A stretch of 64,000 nucleotides of DNA, taken from contig NZ_UGQM01000001.1 in NCBI RefSeq assembly GCF_900454025.1, forward strand, positions 3,906,001 to 3,970,000, in the 5' to 3' direction. The notes beneath the pieces were generated by a model, which worked only from the letters and a program-made list of their open reading frames with translations, was not told where the DNA came from and searched no databases. This document shows, in pieces, positions 37,855-49,400 of this stretch. A program made the translations under genes and the position numbers. This stretch comes from Mycolicibacterium gilvum. Its GTDB lineage: Bacteria > Actinomycetota > Actinomycetes > Mycobacteriales > Mycobacteriaceae. The number at the start of each line of letters is the position of its first letter. Positions within the stretch are counted from its first letter, which is position 1.

Positions 37855-39000
37855 CTAGCGTCCGGTGAAGGTCTCGCGCAGTTTCGAGAAGAGGCCGCCG
37901 CCCGATCCGTTGCCGCTGCTCTGCGCCGAGCGCACCTCGGCCGCCGCGCGGGTGCGTTCTTTGAGCGCGCGCAGCAACTCGACGTCCTCGTGGTCGAGGC
38001 GGGTCGGAACGACGACGTCGATGTGGGCGTGCAGATCGCCGCGCACTCCGGACCGCAGGTGCGGCATCCCGTGCCCGCGCAACGTGGTGACCGCTCCGGG
38101 CTGGGTACCGGCCGGGATCGTGATGTCGGTGGGACCGTCGAGGATCGCGTCGACCGAGACGGTGGTGCCCAGCGCCGCGTCGACCATCGGCACCGAGACG
38201 GTGCAGTGCAGGTCGTCGCCGTCGCGGACGAAGACCGGGTGGGGCTTCTCGTGCACCTCGACGTAGAGGTCGCCGGCCGGGCCGCCGCCGGGACCGACCT
38301 CGCCCTGGGCCGCCAGCCGCACCCGCATGCCGTCTCCGACGCCGGCCGGGATCTTGACGCTGATCTCGCGGCGCGCGCGGACGCGTCCGTCGCCGCCGCA
38401 GCGGTTGCACGGATTCGGGATGACCTCACCGACGCCGCCGCAGACGGGGCACGGACGCGAGGTCATCACCTGACCGAGCAGCGAGCGCTGCACGGTCTGC
38501 ACCTCGCCGCGTCCGCCGCAGGTGTCGCAGGACGTCGGTGTGGAGTCGCCGTGGGTGCCCTTGCCGTGGCACAGGTCGCACAGCACAGCGGTGTCGACGG
38601 TGACCTGCTTGGTCACGCCGGTGGCGCATTCGGCCAGGTCGAGACGCATCCGCAGCAGCGAGTCGGAGCCGGGCCGGACGCGGCCGATGGGTCCGCGCGA
38701 TGCGGTCCCGCCGCCGAAGAACGCCTCGAACACATCGCCCAGACCGCCGAAACCGGAGAATCCCCCGCCACCGGCCGCCGCGGACTCCAGCGGGTCGCCG
38801 CCGAGATCCACGATGCGGCGCTTCTCCGGGTCGCTGAGCACCTCGTAGGCCGCACTGATCTCCTGGAAGCGCGCCTGGGCGCCCTCGTCGGGATTCACAT
38901 CGGGGTGCAGCTCGCGGGCGAGCTTCCGATAGGCGCGCTTGATCTCAGAATCACTCGCGCCCTTGCTCACTCCGAGCAGCCCGTAATAGTCGCGTGCCAC
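37855..39000 (-). CDS. dnaJ2: Chaperone DnaJ2
   Basis: A 381-residue protein. J domain (about 2-68) with HPD ([10 protein letters not shown]); Gly/Phe region (about 75-105); four zinc repeats ([32 protein letters not shown]); C-terminal substrate domains. Stimulates DnaK. The GTG at 39000 gives the usual [10 protein letters not shown] start; a GTG two codons upstream is possible. Directly downstream of hrcA (51 bases), and without GrpE or DnaK here, as in mycobacteria. Confidence 0.95.
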   Translation of the reverse strand: MARDYYGLLGVSKGASDSEIKRAYRKLARELHPDVNPDEGAQARFQEISAAYEVLSDPEKRRIVDLGGDPLESAAAGGGGFSGFGGLGDVFEAFFGGGTASRGPIGRVRPGSDSLLRMRLDLAECATGVTKQVTVDTAVLCDLCHGKGTHGDSTPTSCDTCGGRGEVQTVQRSLLGQVMTSRPCPVCGGVGEVIPNPCNRCGGDGRVRARREISVKIPAGVGDGMRVRLAAQGEVGPGGGPAGDLYVEVHEKPHPVFVRDGDDLHCTVSVPMVDAALGTTVSVDAILDGPTDITIPAGTQPGAVTTLRGHGMPHLRSGVRGDLHAHIDVVVPTRLDHEDVELLRALKERTRAAAEVRSAQSSGNGSGGGLFSKLRETFTGR

Positions 39001-39051
39001 GCTCAACCTTTCCCACCCGACCGATCCGCGTAAACCCCTGTGGGCCGCAGA

Positions 39052-40083
39052 TCAGCGGTTACCTAAGACCTCGCCAATATAGAGAGCAACAGCGGCGACG
39101 TTGGCAATGGTTCCCGGATAGTCCATCCGTGTGGGACCCAACACACCCATGCCGCCGAAGACCTTGCCCGCGCTGCCGTACGCGGTCGTGACCACCGAGG
39201 CCCCGGCCATCTCCTCGGCCTCGGTTTCGTGGCCGATACGCACCGTAACCTTGCCGGCCTCCTGCTGCTTGGCCAGCAGCCGCAGCACGACGACCTGCTC
39301 CTCGAGCGCTTCGAGCACCGACCGTAGCGAACCGCCGAAGTCGGCGGTGTTGCGCGTCAGGTTCGCGGTGCCGCCGAGCAGCAGACGCTCCTCACGGTGT
39401 TCGACCAGCGACTCGACCAGCACGGTGGCCGACCGTCCCACCGCGTTCGCCAGGCGACCCTGCCCGCCGAGATGCGACGCCAGATCCGACACCGCGATCG
39501 ACGCGGTCGTCAGCGGCTTGCCTTCCAGGGCCTGGCCCAGAAGATCCCGCAGCTGGGTGAGCTCGTCCTCGTCGATGGCGTCGCCGAGTTCGACGATGCG
39601 CTGGTCGATGCGGCCCGAGTCGGTGATCACGATGAGCAGCAGCCGCGCCGGGGTCAGGGCCACCACCTCGAGGCGCCGCACCGTCGACGTCGACAGCATC
39701 GGGTACTGCACCACCGCGACCTGCCTGGTCAGCTGTGCGAGCAGCCGCACCGCGCGGCGCAGCACGTCGTCGAGATCGACACCGGATTCCAGGAACGACA
39801 GGATCGCGCGACGTTCGGCGGACGACATCGGCTTGACGTCGTCGAGCCGGTCGACGAATTCGCGGTAACCCTTCTCGGTGGGCACGCGGCCCGAACTCGT
39901 GTGCGGCTGGGTGATGTATCCCTCGGCTTCGAGGACGGCCATGTCGTTGCGCACCGTCGCACTGGAGACCCCGAGATTGTGACGATCCACCAGGGTCTTG
40001 GAACCGATCGGCTCCTTCGTCGCGACGAAATCCGCGACTATGGCCCGCAACACCTCGAATCGACGGTCTTCAGCGCTCCCCAT
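39052..40083 (-). CDS. hrcA: Heat-inducible repressor HrcA
   Basis: A 343-residue protein. Winged helix at about 1-75 with [21 protein letters not shown]; effector domain in the rest, ending [12 protein letters not shown]. Represses GroE-type heat shock genes at CIRCE elements. No CIRCE was found next to this gene, so autoregulation by that site is not supported; targets would be the groES/groEL genes elsewhere. First gene of hrcA-dnaJ2-rsmE. Confidence 0.95.
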   Translation of the reverse strand: MGSAEDRRFEVLRAIVADFVATKEPIGSKTLVDRHNLGVSSATVRNDMAVLEAEGYITQPHTSSGRVPTEKGYREFVDRLDDVKPMSSAERRAILSFLESGVDLDDVLRRAVRLLAQLTRQVAVVQYPMLSTSTVRRLEVVALTPARLLLIVITDSGRIDQRIVELGDAIDEDELTQLRDLLGQALEGKPLTTASIAVSDLASHLGGQGRLANAVGRSATVLVESLVEHREERLLLGGTANLTRNTADFGGSLRSVLEALEEQVVVLRLLAKQQEAGKVTVRIGHETEAEEMAGASVVTTAYGSAGKVFGGMGVLGPTRMDYPGTIANVAAVALYIGEVLGNR

Positions 40084-40253
40084 GGTTCACCTATCTGAAG
40101 AAAACTCCGACCTGGCCGCGTCCATTTTAGGGTGCGCCCGGTCGGCGCTGATCGGACAAGCCCGCGGACCCGAGGCGGGACAGGCCTAGGCAGGCTAACC
40201 TGACCACACAGAACCAGGTAATTGCGTGGGCAAGCGGCAGCGAAGGCGCGTCG

Positions 40254-40568
40254 ATGATCTTCAAAGGGGTTCGCGATGGTCGGCCCTACCCCGACCACGG
40301 GTTGTCCCATCGCCAGTGGGCGCAGATCCCGCCACGTCAGATCCGGCTCGACGAGCTCGTCATGACGACGACCGTGCTGGCACTCGACCGACTGCTCTCC
40401 GAGGATTCGACGTTCTACGGCGACCTGTTCCCGCACGCGGTGAAGTGGCGCGGCAACGTCTACCTGGAGGACGGCCTGCACCGGGCCGTGCGGGCGGCCC
40501 TGCGCAACCGGACGGTGCTGCACGCGCGGGTCTTCGACATGGACGGTCCCCTGCCCCAACCGGGCTGA
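40254..40568 (+). CDS. Conserved actinobacterial protein (Rv2375-like)
   Basis: A 104-residue protein. It carries a run of sequence that recalls Rv2375 (IFKGVRDGRPYPDHG then LDELVMTTTVLALDRLL). The middle stretch FPHAVKWRGNVYLEDGLHRAVRAALRNRTVLHARV resembles the DNA-contacting half of ParB/Srx-like folds, where a Gly-x-His-Arg motif binds nucleotide (here DGLHRA). Function unknown. Convergent with mbtH with 2 bases between stops. The start at 40254 is taken from the ATG. Confidence 0.68.
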   Translation: MIFKGVRDGRPYPDHGLSHRQWAQIPPRQIRLDELVMTTTVLALDRLLSEDSTFYGDLFPHAVKWRGNVYLEDGLHRAVRAALRNRTVLHARVFDMDGPLPQPG

Positions 40569-40570
40569 CG

Positions 40571-40786
40571 TCAGCCCGCCGACATCGCCTCGCGCAGGCT
40601 GCGTGGCCGCAGATCGGTCCAGTTCCGTTCGACGTAGTCGAGGCACTCGGCACGGGTGCTCTCGCCGAACACCACCCGCCAACCCGCCGGCACCTCCGCG
40701 AAGGACGGCCAGAGGCTGTGCTGCCCCTCGTCGTTGACAAGGACGCAGAAGCGGCCCTCGTCGTCATCGAACGGGTTGGTGTTCAT
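40571..40786 (-). CDS. mbtH: MbtH-like activator of NRPS adenylation domains
   Basis: A 71-residue protein of the MbtH family: [10 protein letters not shown] at the start, then [19 protein letters not shown] and [14 protein letters not shown], the conserved three tryptophans. It binds A domains and is needed for their solubility and activity, here those of MbtB/E/F. Last gene of the mbt operon, overlapping mbtG by 23 bases. GTG immediately before the ATG is an equivalent start. Confidence 0.97.
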   Translation of the reverse strand: MNTNPFDDDEGRFCVLVNDEGQHSLWPSFAEVPAGWRVVFGESTRAECLDYVERNWTDLRPRSLREAMSAG

Positions 40787-42056
40787 CACTGCTCCTCACT
40801 GAACGCTGTTGTGCGGCACCGAGCTCCGCGCCGAGGACCCGGTCGGACAGCAGCCCGAGGCAGGACAGGTTCGGAAATCCCGGCCCCTGGGTGAGCCCGG
40901 ACAGGCCGGGCAGGAACAACTTCGGGCTCACGTTCGAGACCGCCAGGTCGTAGCCGATCGACTCGCAGAGCGCGTCACCGGTCAACGTCCCGCCCAGACC
41001 GAGCTCGATGAGGTCACGCGCATCCTGACCCAGCAGGGGCAGGAACCACAGTGCGTCTGCCCCCGAGCCGTCGATCACCAGGTCGAAGCCGTGCACGGTT
41101 TCGAGCCGCTCTCCGCCGCGATCGCTGTTGAGCGTCAACCGGATCCGGCCGTCGCGGGGTACGGCGTGTGCGACCCTGCCGCGCAGGTGCCGGATGCGGT
41201 CGTCGGCCAGCAGGGCATCCTGCACTCTCGCCGAGAACACCCCCCGGTCGGTGCGGGCCATCGCGTCGCGCCGCTCGGCCGGCGTCAACCCCGTCCAGCC
41301 GGTGGGGTCTGAGAACAGCGTGTTCTCGAAGAAGCTCTCGCCCCGGGTGAACAGCGTGACCGACGGCGAGATCACGGTGATCGTCGAAACACGGTGCCGA
41401 AACAGCTCGTTGAGCATCGACGCGGCCGTCTCGCCGCCACCGATCACGGCGACCCGTTCCGCGGCGATCCGTTCGTGTTCGGCTGCGCGATGCCAGAACT
41501 GGGCGATCGAGAGCACCCGGGGATGCCCCGGAAGTATCGAGCGTTCGGCCTGACCGGGGCCGGTGATCATCACCCCGTCGGAATGCAGCACCGTGTCGTG
41601 GGTGTGCAGCGCCCAGCGCTCGCCGTCGACCGAGATGCGTTGCACGTCACCGGAGACGACGGTCATGTCGATCTGCTCGGCGACCCAGCGCAGGTACCGC
41701 GCCCAGCGGTGATGCGGCGGTGCCGGGCGGCCGCGGTCGATCCACTCCGCGAAACTTCCGGTGGCGATCAGGTAGGACTGCCAGCTGTAGCGCGTCATCC
41801 GCTCGTCGAGTTCGGCGTTGCGACGGCGCACGAGCGCGGAGCGGTACGGGAAGCCGACGTCCTTCTCGGGGTTGGTGCCGAGCCGGTGCTGCCCGTCGGT
41901 CCAGCCGCCCATCGCGTCCCAGTTCGCGCCCACCTCGGCGCGCTCGACCACGACCACGTCGGGCGCGTCGACGCCCATGTCGCGCAGCACCGCCGCCTTG
42001 GCGGCCACGGCCACCCCTTTGGCGCCGGCTCCGATCACCGTCAGCGTCGGGTTCAT
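40764..42056 (-). CDS. mbtG: Lysine N6-monooxygenase
   Basis: A 430-residue flavoprotein. FAD-binding motif [15 protein letters not shown] at the N-terminus (GxGxxG variant), NADPH motif [14 protein letters not shown] in the middle, and the conserved end region with [17 protein letters not shown]. Hydroxylates the epsilon-amine of lysine or of the acylated lysine in mycobactin. It starts in an ATGA overlap with mbtF. Size and motifs match MbtG. Confidence 0.95.
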   Translation of the reverse strand: MNPTLTVIGAGAKGVAVAAKAAVLRDMGVDAPDVVVVERAEVGANWDAMGGWTDGQHRLGTNPEKDVGFPYRSALVRRRNAELDERMTRYSWQSYLIATGSFAEWIDRGRPAPPHHRWARYLRWVAEQIDMTVVSGDVQRISVDGERWALHTHDTVLHSDGVMITGPGQAERSILPGHPRVLSIAQFWHRAAEHERIAAERVAVIGGGETAASMLNELFRHRVSTITVISPSVTLFTRGESFFENTLFSDPTGWTGLTPAERRDAMARTDRGVFSARVQDALLADDRIRHLRGRVAHAVPRDGRIRLTLNSDRGGERLETVHGFDLVIDGSGADALWFLPLLGQDARDLIELGLGGTLTGDALCESIGYDLAVSNVSPKLFLPGLSGLTQGPGFPNLSCLGLLSDRVLGAELGAAQQRSVRSSDEHQPVR

Positions 42057-45000
42057 CGCAGAACCTCCCGCAGTGTGTCCTGCCAGATGGTCTGCATCTC
42101 CTCGACGTCGGTGTCGCTCAGGATCTCCGGCAGCACTCGCCACTGCGCGACCAGCGCCGGCTCGTCACCGTGGGCGACGACCGCGGCGACCACGGTGAGT
42201 TCATGGCGGACCGCCGCGTTCGGCTCGGGCACCGTGGACAGGCCGCTCAGCAGCAGGCGATCGGCGACGATCGCGCCGGAGGGAACCAGGTCGGTGCGCC
42301 CGAGATAGTTCAACAGGATCTGCGGCTCCGGGTGGGCCTTCAACACCTCGGAGGTGTCGGGGCGCAGGTACCGCAGCAGTCCGTAGTCGATTCCCCCGGC
42401 CGGCACCCCGGCGATCAGTTCCGTTGTCGCACCGGGGCTGTCGTCGTGCAGCCGGAGCGGGTAGATCGCCGAGAGCAGCCCGACCGTGTCGGCGGTGTCG
42501 GCGGTGTCCGCTTCGGCAAGGGCGGCGCGCCCGTGTGTCTCCAGCGCCACCAGCGGTGGCGGGGTGGGTTGATTGCGGCGTCCACGCCATTCGGTGATCG
42601 TGCGGCCGAGGGCCGCGACCAGCACGTCCAGCACCTGGTGCGGCCCCGCGAGCAGACGTGCCGTGACGTCGGCGCCGGTGACCGTGACGGTGACACGGAC
42701 GTCCCCGGCGCGGTCGGTGTCGGGCCGCACCCGCCGAGCCCCGAGCGCGGGGTCGGGACCGCCGAGTTGGTCCAGCCAGAACTGCAAGCCGTCCGAGCTC
42801 TCGGCCCGCTCGCGCAGCAGGTTCGACCACTGCCGGTAGCCGGTGTGCTCGCCGAGGGCCGCCGGTGCGCGACCGCCGGCGAGGGCGTGCCAACCTGCGT
42901 CGAGCTCACCGATGACGATCTGCCATGACACCGGATCCATCGCCAGCACGTGCGCGGTGAGCAGCAGGACACTGTTCGTCGAGTCCGCGTCGTCGCTCCC
43001 GCGAAGCCACACCGCGCCCCACAGCGGCCCCCGCTGCGGGTCGAGGTGTTCCAGCGCGGCCGCGGCGTGACGGGCCACCGCCGCGCTCCCCTCGTCGCCG
43101 ACCTCGATCTCGGTCAGCGGAAGGTCGAAGCCACCGTCGACCAGCGTCATGGAGGCCCGGTCGAGTCGTGTGCGCAGAACCGGGTGGGCGTCGACGACAC
43201 TCTGCAGCAGCGCCCTGATCTGCGGTCCGGTGATACCGCGCGGAAGCCGCAGCGCCTCCGTCGAGGCCAGCCGGCGGGGATCGCCGAACTCGTAGAGCCA
43301 ATGGGCGTTGGGCAGCAACGCGATCGGACCGCTGCCCTCGTCGGCCGACGGTGGCCCGCTGCCGGCGTCGTCGATCGCGGCGGCCAGCTCGCGCACGGTG
43401 GTGCAGTCCAGCATCAGCTTCGCGCGCATCACCACACCGCGACGGCGCGCGGTCTGCACGACCGACAGCGCCACGATGCTGTCCAGACCGAGCTCCAGGA
43501 AATCGGCCGTGACGTCGATCTCGCCCACCCCGAGAACCTCGGCCAGTACGGCTGCCAGCTCGACCTCGGTCGGGGTCTGGGGCCGCGTCGCCGCGCCGTC
43601 GGCGGCCGGTTCGAGTGCGACCAGTGCGGGCTCGTCGATCTTGCCGTGGGCGGTCAGCGGGATCCGGTCGACGGCGACGATCGCGTTCGGCATCAGATAG
43701 CGGGGCAACCTCCTGCCCAGCCATGCGCGGAGCTCACGCAGTTGCGGCTCGCCGGTCACGTAGGCGGTGAGCCGGTGTCCGTCCCGGTGGGGGCGCACCG
43801 CCACGTACGCCTGACCGACGGCCGGGTGGGTGCGCAGCACCGCGGCGACCTCGCCGGGCTCCACCCGGAAGCCCCGGATCTTCACCTGGGTGTCCGATCG
43901 GCCGAGGAACGCCAATGTCCCGTCGACGGCGCGACGCACGACGTCGCCGGTGCGGTACATCCGCGCGCCGGGAACGAAGGGGTCGGGAACGAACCGTGCC
44001 GCGGTCTCCCCCGGCCGGCCGAGATATCCGCGGGTCAGCTGGCCACCGGCCAGATACAGTTCGCCGGCGGCCCCGGAAGGCACCGGCCGCAGCCACGAGT
44101 CCAGCACGTAGGCGCGGGTGGGCGCGGTCGGTCGGCCGATGGTGGGTCGCTCGTGGGCGCCGATCTCGGCCACCACCGCCTCCACCGTCGTCTCGGTGGG
44201 GCCGTAGCAGTTGAACGCCGACATCCCGGTGCGTGCGCACTCCTGCCGGATCTGTTGCCACAGACCGGGATCGACGGCTTCACCACCGAGTGCGAGCACC
44301 GCCAGCGGAACGGTCGACAGCAGCCCGACGTCGCGCAACCGGGCGAACATCGAGGGCGTGGTGTCGATCATGTCGACACCGAACCGGGCGATGGTGTCGA
44401 CGAGCGCCTCCGCGTCGCGTTGGGTGGCGTCGTCGACGATATGCACGGAGTGCCCGTCCAGCAGCGCCGCCAGCGGCTGCCACGCGGCGTCGAAGGTGAA
44501 CGACCACGCATGCGCGATGCGCAGAGGCCGGCCCACCCGGTCGGCCGCGGGCCGCAGGATCGCGCCGATGTGGTCGTCGGCGTAGGCCAGCAGTGCCCGG
44601 TGAGTTCCGATGACGCCCTTGGGTTCTCCGGTGGTTCCCGACGTGAACACCACATAGGCGGCCTGCCCGGGCAGCGTCTCGGCCGGACGGTACTGCGCGG
44701 GCGGTTCGGCGGTGGCCCGGGCGACCGTGTCCTCGTCCACGACGACGGTCACCCCTGCGCGCCGCAGGATCACCTCGATGCGGTCGGCCGGCATCGCCGG
44801 GTCCAGGGGCACGATCGCACCGCCGGCCTTGAGCACGGCGAACATCGCCACCACGTAATCCGCGCCGCGCCGCAGCCGGACCGCCACCGGCGTCTCCGTG
44901 CGCACTCCCGAGGCGGTCAGCACCGCGGCCAACCGGTCCGCGGCCTCGTCGAGTTGACGGTAGGTCAGTGCACCGCCGTCCCAGCTCAGCGCCACCGAAC

Positions 45001-46417
45001 CCAGCCTGGCCGAGGCGGTTTCGGTGAACCGGGTGTGCACGCCGGTGCTGGGCGACGGGGTCGGGGCGGCTTCGGAGACGGGGACGGGGACGGGGTGATC
45101 GTCGGGTGAGATGCTGATCTCGCGCAGCGGCCGGTCCCAGCCCTCGACGATGCGTGACACCGTGGCGAGCAGGCGTGTCCCCAGCGCCCGGGGCGTGATC
45201 TGGCCGAGCGCAACGTCTTTCGCCTCGACCAGCACGGTCAGCCGACCGTCGGTGAGGTGTGCGGCGATGGTCACCGGGAAGTGCGCGAGGCTCTGCAGCG
45301 CCACCGGCGTGAACGTGGCACCGGCGGCTTCCAGCGTGCCGGCGCCCGCCACCGCGCCCGGCGGGAAGTTCTCGTACACCAGCAGGGTGTCGAACAACTC
45401 GCCCACCCCGGCCAGCGCCCTGAGCTCGGCGTGGCCGAGATAGCTGTGGTCCCGCAGCGTGGCGGCATCCTGTTGCAGCGCACGACATTGCGCACCGACG
45501 GTGAGCGCCGGATCGAGCCGGACGCGCAACGGGACCGTGTTGACGAACAGTCCGATCATCGACTCGACGCCCGCGAGGTCGTCGGGGCGCCCGGACACCG
45601 TCACTCCGAACGTGATGTCGTCCCGGTCGGTCAGTGATGACAGGGTGAGCGCCCACGCGAGTTGGACCAGCGAGTTCACGGTCACACCGCGGGCCCTCGC
45701 CGCGTCGACGACCGTCTCGGTGATGGAGGGGTCGGCGGTCAGCTCGACCATGCCCGGCAGCCCGTCGCCGATCGTCGCGGCGCCCAGTGCCGGGGCCAGG
45801 AGCGTGGGGCCGTCGAGGTCCGCGAGGTGCGCGCGCCACAGGGACCGGGCGTGGTCCTGGTCGCGCGCCGCCAGCCAGCCGATGTAGTCGCGGTAGGGCC
45901 GCGGCGCGTCGGTCAGCGCGGAGGTGTTCCCCGCGGCCCGGTACAGCGCCAGCAGTTCGGACACCAGCAGCGACAGCGACCAGCCGTCGATCACGATGTG
46001 GTGGGCGGTGATCACGAAACGCCAACGCTGCTGCCCGGTTTCGAGCAGCAGGAACCGCATGGCCGGCCCGCGGCCCAGATCGAACCGGCGCGCACGCTCC
46101 TCCCGCTCGAGGGTTTCGACCTCCGCCCCGTCACACCGGACATGGCGCCACAGGACCTCCACCTTCTCCGGGATCACCTGTACCGGCCGTTTCAGGTCGC
46201 CCTGGAAGAACCCGGCGCGCAGGTTCGGATGGCGTGCGAGCACCGCGGCGGCGCAGTCGTGCAGCAGCGAGACGTCCAGTGCGCCGGTGATGTCGGCGCT
46301 CATCCCGATCAGGTACGGGTCGTCGCCGTCACTCATCGCCGTGAGCGAGTACAACCCCTGCTGCAGCGGGCTGAGCGCCATCACATCGGCGATGGCGCCG
46401 GTCTTCGCCGCCGTCAC
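42053..46417 (-). CDS. mbtF: Mycobactin NRPS MbtF (C-A-PCP-terminal C/E-like)
   Basis: A 1454-residue protein. Domains: C at about 12-440 (HHIVIDG at 139-145); A at 470-925 ([22 protein letters not shown]); PCP at about 945-1015, with the phosphopantetheine Ser in GLDS at about 980; then a condensation/epimerase-like terminal domain from about 1030. That last domain reads [10 protein letters not shown] where the family has HHxxxDGxSW, so the second His is Val. MbtF adds the terminal hydroxylysine that ends as the caprolactam; the terminal domain may release or cyclise rather than condense. GTGA overlap with mbtE. Confidence 0.94.
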   Translation of the reverse strand: MTAAKTGAIADVMALSPLQQGLYSLTAMSDGDDPYLIGMSADITGALDVSLLHDCAAAVLARHPNLRAGFFQGDLKRPVQVIPEKVEVLWRHVRCDGAEVETLEREERARRFDLGRGPAMRFLLLETGQQRWRFVITAHHIVIDGWSLSLLVSELLALYRAAGNTSALTDAPRPYRDYIGWLAARDQDHARSLWRAHLADLDGPTLLAPALGAATIGDGLPGMVELTADPSITETVVDAARARGVTVNSLVQLAWALTLSSLTDRDDITFGVTVSGRPDDLAGVESMIGLFVNTVPLRVRLDPALTVGAQCRALQQDAATLRDHSYLGHAELRALAGVGELFDTLLVYENFPPGAVAGAGTLEAAGATFTPVALQSLAHFPVTIAAHLTDGRLTVLVEAKDVALGQITPRALGTRLLATVSRIVEGWDRPLREISISPDDHPVPVPVSEAAPTPSPSTGVHTRFTETASARLGSVALSWDGGALTYRQLDEAADRLAAVLTASGVRTETPVAVRLRRGADYVVAMFAVLKAGGAIVPLDPAMPADRIEVILRRAGVTVVVDEDTVARATAEPPAQYRPAETLPGQAAYVVFTSGTTGEPKGVIGTHRALLAYADDHIGAILRPAADRVGRPLRIAHAWSFTFDAAWQPLAALLDGHSVHIVDDATQRDAEALVDTIARFGVDMIDTTPSMFARLRDVGLLSTVPLAVLALGGEAVDPGLWQQIRQECARTGMSAFNCYGPTETTVEAVVAEIGAHERPTIGRPTAPTRAYVLDSWLRPVPSGAAGELYLAGGQLTRGYLGRPGETAARFVPDPFVPGARMYRTGDVVRRAVDGTLAFLGRSDTQVKIRGFRVEPGEVAAVLRTHPAVGQAYVAVRPHRDGHRLTAYVTGEPQLRELRAWLGRRLPRYLMPNAIVAVDRIPLTAHGKIDEPALVALEPAADGAATRPQTPTEVELAAVLAEVLGVGEIDVTADFLELGLDSIVALSVVQTARRRGVVMRAKLMLDCTTVRELAAAIDDAGSGPPSADEGSGPIALLPNAHWLYEFGDPRRLASTEALRLPRGITGPQIRALLQSVVDAHPVLRTRLDRASMTLVDGGFDLPLTEIEVGDEGSAAVARHAAAALEHLDPQRGPLWGAVWLRGSDDADSTNSVLLLTAHVLAMDPVSWQIVIGELDAGWHALAGGRAPAALGEHTGYRQWSNLLRERAESSDGLQFWLDQLGGPDPALGARRVRPDTDRAGDVRVTVTVTGADVTARLLAGPHQVLDVLVAALGRTITEWRGRRNQPTPPPLVALETHGRAALAEADTADTADTVGLLSAIYPLRLHDDSPGATTELIAGVPAGGIDYGLLRYLRPDTSEVLKAHPEPQILLNYLGRTDLVPSGAIVADRLLLSGLSTVPEPNAAVRHELTVVAAVVAHGDEPALVAQWRVLPEILSDTDVEEMQTIWQDTLREVLR

Positions 46418-49400
46418 GGCGACCCGTCCTGTTCGGCCGCCCAGGACGTCGCGACCATCGCCAGTTCCTCGGGCGTCAGCCCGGAGGCCGACATCGGGTC
46501 GTGCCGCACATCCGCGACCTCCGGCGTCTTCGCCGTGTCGAGCGCCACCGCGAGGTCGTGAACGACGGGGTGTTCGAACACCATTCGGGCGCTCAGCCGC
46601 AATCCCGCCTGCTTGGCCCTCGCCGCCAGCTGCACCGCGAGGATGCTGTCGCCGCCCAGTTCGAAGAAGTCGTCGAAGCGCCCGATGCCGGTGCCGTCGT
46701 GCAGCTCGACGAGAACGTCGGCGAGCATCCCGACGAGTGCCTTCTCGGTGTCGGTGCGCGCCGGCTCGCTGGGCCCCCCGACGCGAGGCGCGGGCAGCGC
46801 CCGCCGAGTCGCGGGCAGCGCGTCCAGGACCGTGATCGAGGTCGGGGCAGACTCCGGCGCCACGGCCGCCCGGACGGTTTCGGCGAACGACGCCGGGTCG
46901 TCGACGGGTTCGGAGGGCACCACGTAGCCGACGACCGCGGTGCGGTGTCCGATCTCCCAGGTGCGGACCGCGGCCGCCGCGACGCCGGGGACCGCAGCCA
47001 GCGCGGCCTCCAGGTCGTGGTCCACGCGCTCGACGTACTGCAACCGGCCGTCCTCGGTCCAGCGGGCACGATCACCCCGACGGTCCGGAGCACCGGTGTA
47101 GTGGACGTCGGCGACCACACCCACGGGCACCGGATGGCCCGCACCGTCGAGCAGCACGGCCTCGGCGCCGGCGCCGGGGCGCACGGGTTCCGCGATCACC
47201 ACGTCGTCGACGCGCCGTTCCGGATCGTCGGCGAACGCGGTGATCACCGCGCTCAACCATCCGGCGAACCGCTCGGCGGTGGCGCGCGTGTAGAGCTCCG
47301 TGCGGTAGATCACGTGCCCGCGGTAACCGTTCTCGCCGGCGAAGAAGTTGACCGACAGATCGGCGTGGGCCATGTCGAAGGTCGGTTCCAGTGCGGTGAA
47401 CGTGGTCTCGCCGTCCGGACCGGTAGCGATGACCCTGTCCTGCGGAAGCTCGTCTCGCACATGGACGACCACGCCGAACAACGGGTTGCGCGACAGCGAC
47501 CGCACCGGGCTGACGGCGTCGACCACCTGATCGAACGGCAGATCCTGGTGGGCGTAGGCGGCCAGGGCCATCTCGCGGGACCGGAACCCGACGTCACGCA
47601 GCGACGGGTTGTCGCGCAGATCGTTGCGCAGCACCAGGATGTTGATGAAGAACCCGATCAGCTGGTCGAGTTCGGACTCGGTGCGTCCGGCCACCGGTGT
47701 GCCCAGCGGGATGTCGGGGCCCTCGCCCGCTTTGTACAGCGTCACGGCGACCGCGGCCTGCAGCAGCATGAACTCGGTGGCGCCGACCTCCCGGCTCAAC
47801 GTCACCAGCTTCTCCCGGATCCCTGCGTCGAGGGTGAACTCGACGGCGTCCGCGGCGCCGCTGGGCACCGACGGGCGTACGAGGTCGGGTTGCAGCCCGG
47901 TCTCGGCACTCAGCCCCTCGAGTTGCTGGGTCCAGTACCGGCGTTGTGCCGCAACGATTCCCGAGTCGTCCGCGAGCAGAGCCGACTGCCAGGCCGCGTA
48001 GTCGGCGTACTGCACCGGCAGCGGCGCCCAGGTCGGCGCCTCCCCGGCGCGCCGGGCCCGGTAGGCGGTGAGCAGTTCGGTGAACAACACCCCACCCGAC
48101 CAGTGGTCGGCGGCGATGTGGTGGACCACGACGGACAACGCGTGTTCACCGGGGATCGACAGCACGGCCACCCGGATCGGCCACTGGTTCTCCAGGTCGA
48201 AGACACGCCGGCGTTCGTCGTCGAGCGCGCCGACCAGCCACGCATCGTCGGGGCCGCTGTCGCGCCGGACCGGGAAGCCCGGATCCGGGGCGTTGACCAA
48301 CTGGTAGGGCACACCGTCGATCTCGCAGAACGTGGTGCGCAGGCTCTCGTGCCGGTTGACGACGTCGCGGACCGCCTCGATCAGCGCGTCGACGTCGCAC
48401 GGCCCGGCGAACCGGGCCGCGAACGGCACGTTGTTGACCGGTCCCGGACCCTCGATGCGGTACTGGAACCACTGCCGCAGCTGCGCGGCCGACATCGGCG
48501 CCGGGCCGTCGTGCGGGACGGCGAGCAGCCGGGGCCGCAGCGGCGCCGACCCGCCGGCGGCGAGTTCGTCGACACGTTCGGCGAGCCGGGCCACGGTGCC
48601 GAGTTCGAAGATCTCCCGGATCTCCATGTCCACACCGCAGCGTGAGCGCACCGCGCTGACCAACTTGGTGGCCAGCAGCGAATGCCCGCCGAGCTCGAAG
48701 AAAGAGTCGTCGACGCCGACCCGCGCGACCCCGAGCAGCTCGGAGAACAGTTGCGCCAGATGCTGTTCGGTCTCTGTCTGTGGTTCGCGGTAGTCGGTGG
48801 CGGTGGTGATCTCGGGCAGCGGCAGCGCGGCGCGGTCGATCTTGCCGTGGGCGGTGATCGGGATCTCGTCGAGGACGACGTAGCCCGCCGGTGTCATGTA
48901 ATCCGGCAGCGCGGCGGCGACGCGTTCGCGCACCCTGGCCAGGTCGACGTCCTCCCCCGCGGCCGGCGTGACGTAGCCGACCAGGCTCATGCCCAGACCC
49001 GGAAGATCCTGGCCGAGGACGACCGCCTGGCCGACCGACGGATCGACGCTGATCGCTGCGGCCACCTCGCCGAGCTCGATACGGAAGCCGCGGATCTTGA
49101 CCTGGTCGTCGGCCCGCCCGACGAACTCCAGATCGCCGTCGGCGTTGCGGCGGGCCAGATCACCCGAACGGTAGAGGCGGCCACCGACGGTGAACGGATC
49201 GGCGACGAAGCGCTCGGCGGTCAGCGCCGGCCTGCGGTGGTATCCGCGCGCGACGTGGCCTCCGCCGATGTAGATCTCGCCGATCGCGCCGACCGGCACC
49301 GGTCGCAACGCGTCGTCGAGCAGGTGCACCGTGGTGTTGATCTTCGGCGTGCCGATCGGCACGATCCGGGATCCCTGGGTGCCCTCGACCTTGTAGCGGG

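Noticed and set aside
40184..40202. IdeR-like half-site AGGCTAACCTGA before the Rv2375-like gene
   Set aside because: One half fits well but the other does not (about 12 of 19). Too weak to call a box next to hrcA and Rv2375.
40084..40253. CIRCE element for HrcA
   Set aside because: Looked for TTAGCACTC-N9-GAGTGCTAA upstream of hrcA; nothing close is present.
42950..45109. A 719-codon plus-strand frame opposite mbtF
   Set aside because: Typical antisense frame of high-GC NRPS DNA, with His/Gln/Arg-rich low-complexity product and no ribosome site.
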